Source: Bacteroidota bacterium (lineage in GTDB: Bacteria > Bacteroidota > Bacteroidia > Bacteroidales > Marinifilaceae). From it: DNA of 17,635 nt. Positions within the stretch are counted from its first letter, which is position 1. Each line of letters opens with the position of its first letter. Positions 14,171 to 17,635 of the stretch are shown here, in pieces. The DNA lies in contig JAEXFF010000081.1 in the NCBI GenBank assembly GCA_023400335.1, positions 1 to 17,635 on the forward strand, written 5' to 3'. Both the position numbers and the translations under genes were made by a program. The notes under the pieces are model-generated. The model was not told where the DNA came from. It searched no databases and saw only the letters and a list, made by a program, of their open reading frames with translations.

Positions 14171-14302
14171 GTATAAATTGGTATTTTATTTTCGGGTTTA
14201 TTTGGTTATCTTGTGAGCTGTTTCGGAGTGGAAGGAAACGCAGGGGAATGAAATGATATGGCAGAGATAATAAGTAAAAATTAATCATTAAAAATAAATC
14301 GT

Positions 14303-15691
14303 ATGTTTGAAGCAAGTGTTTACAAAAACAGAAGGAAAGAATTGCGGGAGAGAGTATGGGAAGGGTTAATTCTTATTTTAGGAAACGGCGAGGCTCCGGC
14401 CAATTATAAGGATAATACTTATAAATTCCGTCAGGATAGTTCGTTTTTATATTTCTTTGGTTTGAATATGCCGGGATTTGCCGGAGTATTGGATGTAGAG
14501 AGCGGAAAAGAATATCTTTTCGGGAATGATGTGGATATGGACGATATTATCTGGATGGGTCCTCAGCCGAAGGTAAAAGAATTAGGTGCTTCTGTCGGGA
14601 TTACCAATACCCGGCCGTTTACAAAGCTGGCTGAAATGTTGCGTCAGGCTATTGCAGAAGGGCGGAAAATTCATTTCCTGCCTCCTTATCGCTATCAGAA
14701 TATGTTGTTGCTGGAAGATCTGCTGGGTATACATCATTCTCTTCTCAAACAGTATGCTTCTGTCGAATTAATTCAGGCAGTAGTGGCTTTACGCTCTGTA
14801 AAGGAAGCGTGTGAAATAGACGAGATTACGAAGGCCTGCAATATTGGTTATGAAATGCATACTACTGCCATGCGGAATTGCCGTTCCGGAATAAAGGAGC
14901 AGTATATTACAGGTTTGATAGAAGGTATAGCCGCTTCTTATGGGAGCATGGTATCTTTCCCTGTCATTCTTTCTCAGAACGGCGAAACGCTACACAATCA
15001 TAATCACAGCCAGATCCTGCAAAAAGGACGAATGATGCTGACAGATGCGGGTGCTGAAAATAATATGAATTATTGCTCCGATTTTACCCGTACTGTACCT
15101 GTGGATGGGAAATTCTCTGCCCGTCAAAAAGATATCTACAACATCGTAGTGAATTGTAATAACAAAGCGTTAGAGTTGTCCCGTCCTGGCGTGACTTATC
15201 TCTCTGTACATCTGGATGTATGTAAAGTTTTGGCCGAGGGATTAAAAGATTTAGGCCTGATGAAGGGAGATACAGAGGAGGCCGTAGCTGCCGGTGCGCA
15301 TGCTTTATTTATGCCTCATGGACTGGGACATATGATGGGATTGGACGTACACGATATGGAAGATTTGGGACAGATATATGTGGGATATGACGCAGAAACC
15401 CGCCCCGTTAACCAGTTCGGGACATCCTCTGTACGTATGGGACGCCGTTTAGAGCCGGGGTTTGTGGTAACCGATGAACCGGGGTGCTATTTTATTCCCG
15501 CTTTGATTGATCAGTGGAGGGGAAAAGGAATGCATAAAGAATTTCTGAATTATGATAAGATCGAAACTTATAAAGATTTTGGTGGTATCCGTCTGGAAGA
15601 TGATGTACTGATCACTGAAGAAGGATGCCGTTTGTTAGGAGATCGCCGTATTCCGATTACGGTGGAAGAAGTAGAAGAAATTATGGGATAA
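14303..15691 (+). CDS. pepP: Aminopeptidase P family (Xaa-Pro) metallopeptidase, M24B
   Basis: A 462-residue cytoplasmic enzyme that removes N-terminal residues preceding proline. An N-terminal AMP_N domain (about 1-170, with YKFRQDSSFLYFFGLNMPGF) is followed by a pita-bread catalytic domain (about 175-455). All five dinuclear-metal ligands are visible: D248 (MLTDAGAE), D260 (YCSDFTRT), H343 (HGLGHMMGLDVHD), E392 (TDEPGCYF) and E432 (IRLEDDVLIT). The DVHD histidine that assists catalysis is also present. Length and architecture match E. coli PepP (441 residues). The ATG at 14303 is preceded by an AT-rich segment without a strong ribosome site. The 132-bp gap to the fucosidase gene shows no clear terminator or promoter. 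A strong terminator follows, so the gene is separated from dnaN. Confidence 0.95.
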   Translation: MFEASVYKNRRKELRERVWEGLILILGNGEAPANYKDNTYKFRQDSSFLYFFGLNMPGFAGVLDVESGKEYLFGNDVDMDDIIWMGPQPKVKELGASVGITNTRPFTKLAEMLRQAIAEGRKIHFLPPYRYQNMLLLEDLLGIHHSLLKQYASVELIQAVVALRSVKEACEIDEITKACNIGYEMHTTAMRNCRSGIKEQYITGLIEGIAASYGSMVSFPVILSQNGETLHNHNHSQILQKGRMMLTDAGAENNMNYCSDFTRTVPVDGKFSARQKDIYNIVVNCNNKALELSRPGVTYLSVHLDVCKVLAEGLKDLGLMKGDTEEAVAAGAHALFMPHGLGHMMGLDVHDMEDLGQIYVGYDAETRPVNQFGTSSVRMGRRLEPGFVVTDEPGCYFIPALIDQWRGKGMHKEFLNYDKIETYKDFGGIRLEDDVLITEEGCRLLGDRRIPITVEEVEEIMG

Positions 15692-15712
15692 TCGCTTGGT
15701 CTTTTTAGGAAG

Positions 15713-15756
15713 AGGATACCTGAAATGCTGAGAAAAGCAGGAGGGTATCCTTTTTT
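15713..15756 (+). terminator. Intrinsic terminator after pepP
   Basis: AGGATACC (15713-15720) pairs perfectly with GGTATCCT (15744-15751), with a second short stem TGCT/AGCA inside (15726-15729 with 15736-15739). The outer stem is followed by six T (15751-15756). It begins 21 bases after the pepP stop. Confidence 0.8.
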
Positions 15757-15868
15757 GTTAAACCTCAGCATACTGCTGTGTGGAATAGGAATTGTTCCGG
15801 GTAATAACAGCAATTGAAAAAAGAAATATTTATGAGGCAAAGGTAAAGGAAGCTGCCAAGACAGGAAG

Positions 15869-15924
15869 GAAATTTTATTTTACAATTTCTATTTTTTCTG
15901 TTGAAAAATTGTCTTTAAAATTTC
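15869..15924. repeat. Nested AT-rich dyad upstream of dnaN
   Basis: GAAATTTTA (15869-15877) is the reverse complement of TAAAATTTC (15916-15924). Inside it ACAATTT (15882-15888) is the reverse complement of AAATTGT (15906-15912). The two stems are separated by a 4/3-base internal loop and enclose a 17-base loop. The outer right arm ends at the TTTC of the candidate dnaN promoter, so the dyad could be a regulator site overlapping the -33 region. Apart from the pepP terminator, this dyad and the promoter candidate, the 300-bp pepP-dnaN gap shows nothing else I can support. Confidence 0.45.
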
Positions 15925-15952
15925 AAGGGGAAAAAAAAATACATTAATTTAG
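15921..15952 (+). promoter_or_regulatory. Candidate dnaN promoter
   Basis: TTTC (15921-15924), 20 bases, then TAATTTAG (15945-15952) approximates TTTG-N20-TAnnTTTG with one mismatch in each element. The spacing equals that of the mce promoter. The expected start near 15959 leaves a leader of about 33 nt before the dnaN ATG. The AT-rich background makes chance matches likely. Confidence 0.35.
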
Positions 15953-15991
15953 GCGTTCATTTCAGAATAATAATTAATAAAAATATAACCT

Positions 15992-17116
15992 ATGAAGTTT
16001 GTCGTATCAAGTAATACTATGCTGACGCGCTTGCAAGCGGTAAGCAAGGTGATCGGCGGGAAACCGGTACAACCGATTCTGGATAATATCCTTTTAGTCG
16101 CCACTAACGGTTTATTGTATGCAACAGCATCCGATAAAGAAACTACAATGGAAGCTAAAATCGAGTTGGAACAATTGGAAGAAGAAGGGCAGATTACGAT
16201 TCCTGCAAAGATCTTACTCGATATGCTGAAAGAATTTCCGGAACAACCTTTGACTTTTGACATCAATGAATCGACCAATGAAGTCCGCATTATCTCGGAA
16301 AAAGGAGAATTTTCGGTGAGGGGAGAAAGCGCGGAAGATTATCCAAAACCTGGAACTCCGGAAGGAGAAAACACTTCTTTTGAGACAAAATGCGGATTAA
16401 TGCTGGATGGTATTGTAAAATCTATTTTTGCTACTGCCAATGACGATTTGAGGCCCGTTATGAATTGTATCTTAATTGAAATGAATGAGGATAATTTCAC
16501 CTTTGTGGCTTCAGACGCTCATAAATTGGTACGTTACAAACGTTTTGACGGGAGAAGTGAAAATGGGCAGCATTCTTTAATATTGCCCAAAAAACCGGCT
16601 TTGATGTTGAAAAATATTTTGCCGAAAGACGATGCTCCTCTGCAGATTGCTTTCAATGAGAAAATGGCTTGTTTTGTTTTCGGTAATTATAAGATGACTT
16701 CTACTTTGGTAGAGGGACGTTTCCCCAATTATAATTCCGTAATACCTCAGAATAATCCTAAAAAAGTTATTATCGAGAAAAAAGAATTGTATAATTCTTT
16801 ACGCCGGGTGTCTGTTATGGCAAATCAAGCCAGCAATCTGGTAAAGTTTGAATTGGGAGGAGATAAGATTACTATTTCTGCTCAGGATATCGATTATTCA
16901 ATGTCTGGTCATGAAACGCTTAATTGCCAGTATGAGGGGGAACCGATTGCAATTGGATTCAAATCTCCTTTCGTGTTGGAAATTCTGTCGAATATCGAAT
17001 CGGAAAATGTGGTTTTAGAGTTGTCGGATCCTACACGTCCCGGTTTGTTCCTGCCTTTTGAAAACGAGGATCAGGAGGAGGATTTACTGATGTTATTAAT
17101 GCCTATGATGGTGTAA
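15992..17116 (+). CDS. dnaN: DNA polymerase III beta sliding clamp
   Basis: The 374-residue clamp forms a ring dimer around DNA and tethers the replicative polymerase and other proteins. Three topologically similar domains are expected at about 1-120, 125-245 and 250-374. Supporting segments are MKFVVSSNTMLTRLQAVSKV, LLDMLKEFPEQPLTF, EDYPKPG, FVASDAHKLVRYKR, VEGRFPNYNSVIP and the C-terminal LMPMMV, the Bacteroidetes counterpart of the E. coli MPMRL end that lines the protein-binding groove. Length is normal (E. coli 366). The gene is not next to dnaA here; its right neighbour is an epsilon-like exonuclease gene. An AT-rich leader with a promoter candidate and nested dyad precedes it, and a strong hairpin terminator follows 16 bases after the stop. 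Confidence 0.97.
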   Translation: MKFVVSSNTMLTRLQAVSKVIGGKPVQPILDNILLVATNGLLYATASDKETTMEAKIELEQLEEEGQITIPAKILLDMLKEFPEQPLTFDINESTNEVRIISEKGEFSVRGESAEDYPKPGTPEGENTSFETKCGLMLDGIVKSIFATANDDLRPVMNCILIEMNEDNFTFVASDAHKLVRYKRFDGRSENGQHSLILPKKPALMLKNILPKDDAPLQIAFNEKMACFVFGNYKMTSTLVEGRFPNYNSVIPQNNPKKVIIEKKELYNSLRRVSVMANQASNLVKFELGGDKITISAQDIDYSMSGHETLNCQYEGEPIAIGFKSPFVLEILSNIESENVVLELSDPTRPGLFLPFENEDQEEDLLMLLMPMMV

Positions 17117-17132
17117 ACCTCTCCGGATAAGT

Positions 17133-17183
17133 AACAGGTTAAAAGATGACCTTATACGTGATCTTTTAACCTGTTCTGTTTTT
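17133..17183 (+). terminator. Intrinsic terminator after dnaN
   Basis: A perfect 15-bp stem (17133-17147 with 17161-17175) encloses a 13-base loop. It is followed by CTG and five T (17179-17183). It separates dnaN from the exonuclease gene, whose ATG lies 37 bases further on, so the latter presumably has its own promoter or depends on readthrough. Confidence 0.85.
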
Positions 17184-17220
17184 CAACCATTCGTCCTGTA
17201 ATTTGCAATAAAATTTTAAA

Positions 17221-17635
17221 ATGAATCTGAATTTAGCTAATCCAATCGTATTTTTTGACTTAGAAACAACTGGTGTGAATATTGCCAAAGACCGGATTGT
17301 GGAAATATCCGTATTGAAAATATATACGAATGGAAAAGAGGAGCAAAAAACCATCCGGGTAAATCCGGAAATGCCTATTCCAAAGGAAGCATCGGCTATA
17401 CACGGTATTTATGATGAGGATGTAAAAGAATGTCCGGTCTTCAAAAGCATTGCTAAGGAATTGGCCCGTTATATTGAAGGTTGTGATCTGGGCGGTTATA
17501 ATTCCAACCGCTTTGATATTCCGTTGCTGGCGGAAGAGTTTTTAAGAGCAGGAGTGGATTTCGATATGCGGAGAAGAAAATTTGTCGATGTACAGACGAT
17601 TTTTCACAAGATGGAACAACGTACCCTGTCGGCAG
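17221..17635 (+). CDS. Epsilon-like 3'-5' exonuclease (DnaQ/DEDD family), N-terminal part
   Basis: The open frame from the ATG at 17221 runs off the right edge after 138 residues. It begins MNLNLANPIVFFDLETTGVN, in which D13 and E15 form the ExoI motif DLETTG. RIVEIS, the SAIHGI box typical of epsilon-type exonucleases, and the ExoII motif YNSNRFDIPLL with D99 follow in order. The ExoIII motif (HxxxxxD) would lie beyond the window. It could be the proofreading subunit, or a DnaQ-like exonuclease working in repair. The missing C-terminus, where a clamp- or polymerase-binding tail would be, prevents a choice. Position directly after dnaN supports a replication-linked role. No signal peptide or membrane segment is seen. 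Confidence 0.93.
   Translation, partial: MNLNLANPIVFFDLETTGVNIAKDRIVEISVLKIYTNGKEEQKTIRVNPEMPIPKEASAIHGIYDEDVKECPVFKSIAKELARYIEGCDLGGYNSNRFDIPLLAEEFLRAGVDFDMRRRKFVDVQTIFHKMEQRTLSA

Noticed and set aside
15692..15991. A possible replication origin next to dnaN.
   Set aside because: No cluster of DnaA-box-like sequences and no dnaA gene are seen. AT-richness and one nested dyad are not enough.

Overview
The window looks like ordinary chromosomal DNA from an anaerobic member of the Bacteroidales. The evidence is: a sodium-pumping methylmalonyl-CoA decarboxylase locus of the succinate/propionate pathway; a Wza/Wzc-type exporter paired with a CpsB-type PHP phosphatase; stand-alone MnmD; a TIGR02757 protein; an exported GH29 fucosidase; weak Shine-Dalgarno sequences; and a promoter matching the Bacteroidetes TTTG/TAnnTTTG consensus. 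A species cannot be fixed from the sequence; a relative of Odoribacter or Butyricimonas is only a guess.

Layout. (1) 1-3286, plus strand: the end of a surface-polysaccharide export operon, with the C-terminus of a Wza-like outer-membrane exporter, a Wzc-like tyrosine autokinase with a Tyr-Gly repeat tail, and a PHP-family phosphatase that probably dephosphorylates it. (2) 5821-3258, minus strand: a tight three-gene operon (low-specificity threonine aldolase, MnmD tRNA methyltransferase, TIGR02757 protein) whose last gene runs 29 bp into the 3' end of the phosphatase gene. (3) 6076-6504: a DoxX-family membrane protein, separated from the convergent next operon by a strong hairpin. (4) 11154-6554, minus strand: methylmalonyl-CoA epimerase, carboxyltransferase (alpha), gamma, biotin carrier and beta subunits. 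Together these convert (R)-methylmalonyl-CoA, made from succinate, to propionyl-CoA and CO2 while exporting Na+. The operon has a near-consensus promoter, a 5'-leader hairpin and a terminator-like hairpin after the first gene. (5) 11491-17635, plus strand: an unassigned four-helix membrane protein, an exported GH29 alpha-L-fucosidase, an aminopeptidase P, the DNA polymerase III sliding clamp, and the start of an epsilon-like 3'-5' exonuclease. Clear hairpin terminators follow the aminopeptidase and clamp genes.

No tRNA, rRNA, CRISPR array, insertion sequence, phage or defence gene was seen. The points most worth a second look are an exported extra domain fused to the decarboxylase beta subunit, the Tyr-Gly tail of the kinase, the regulatory architecture of the decarboxylase operon, and a nested AT-rich dyad just upstream of dnaN. 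I found no clear previously undescribed system.
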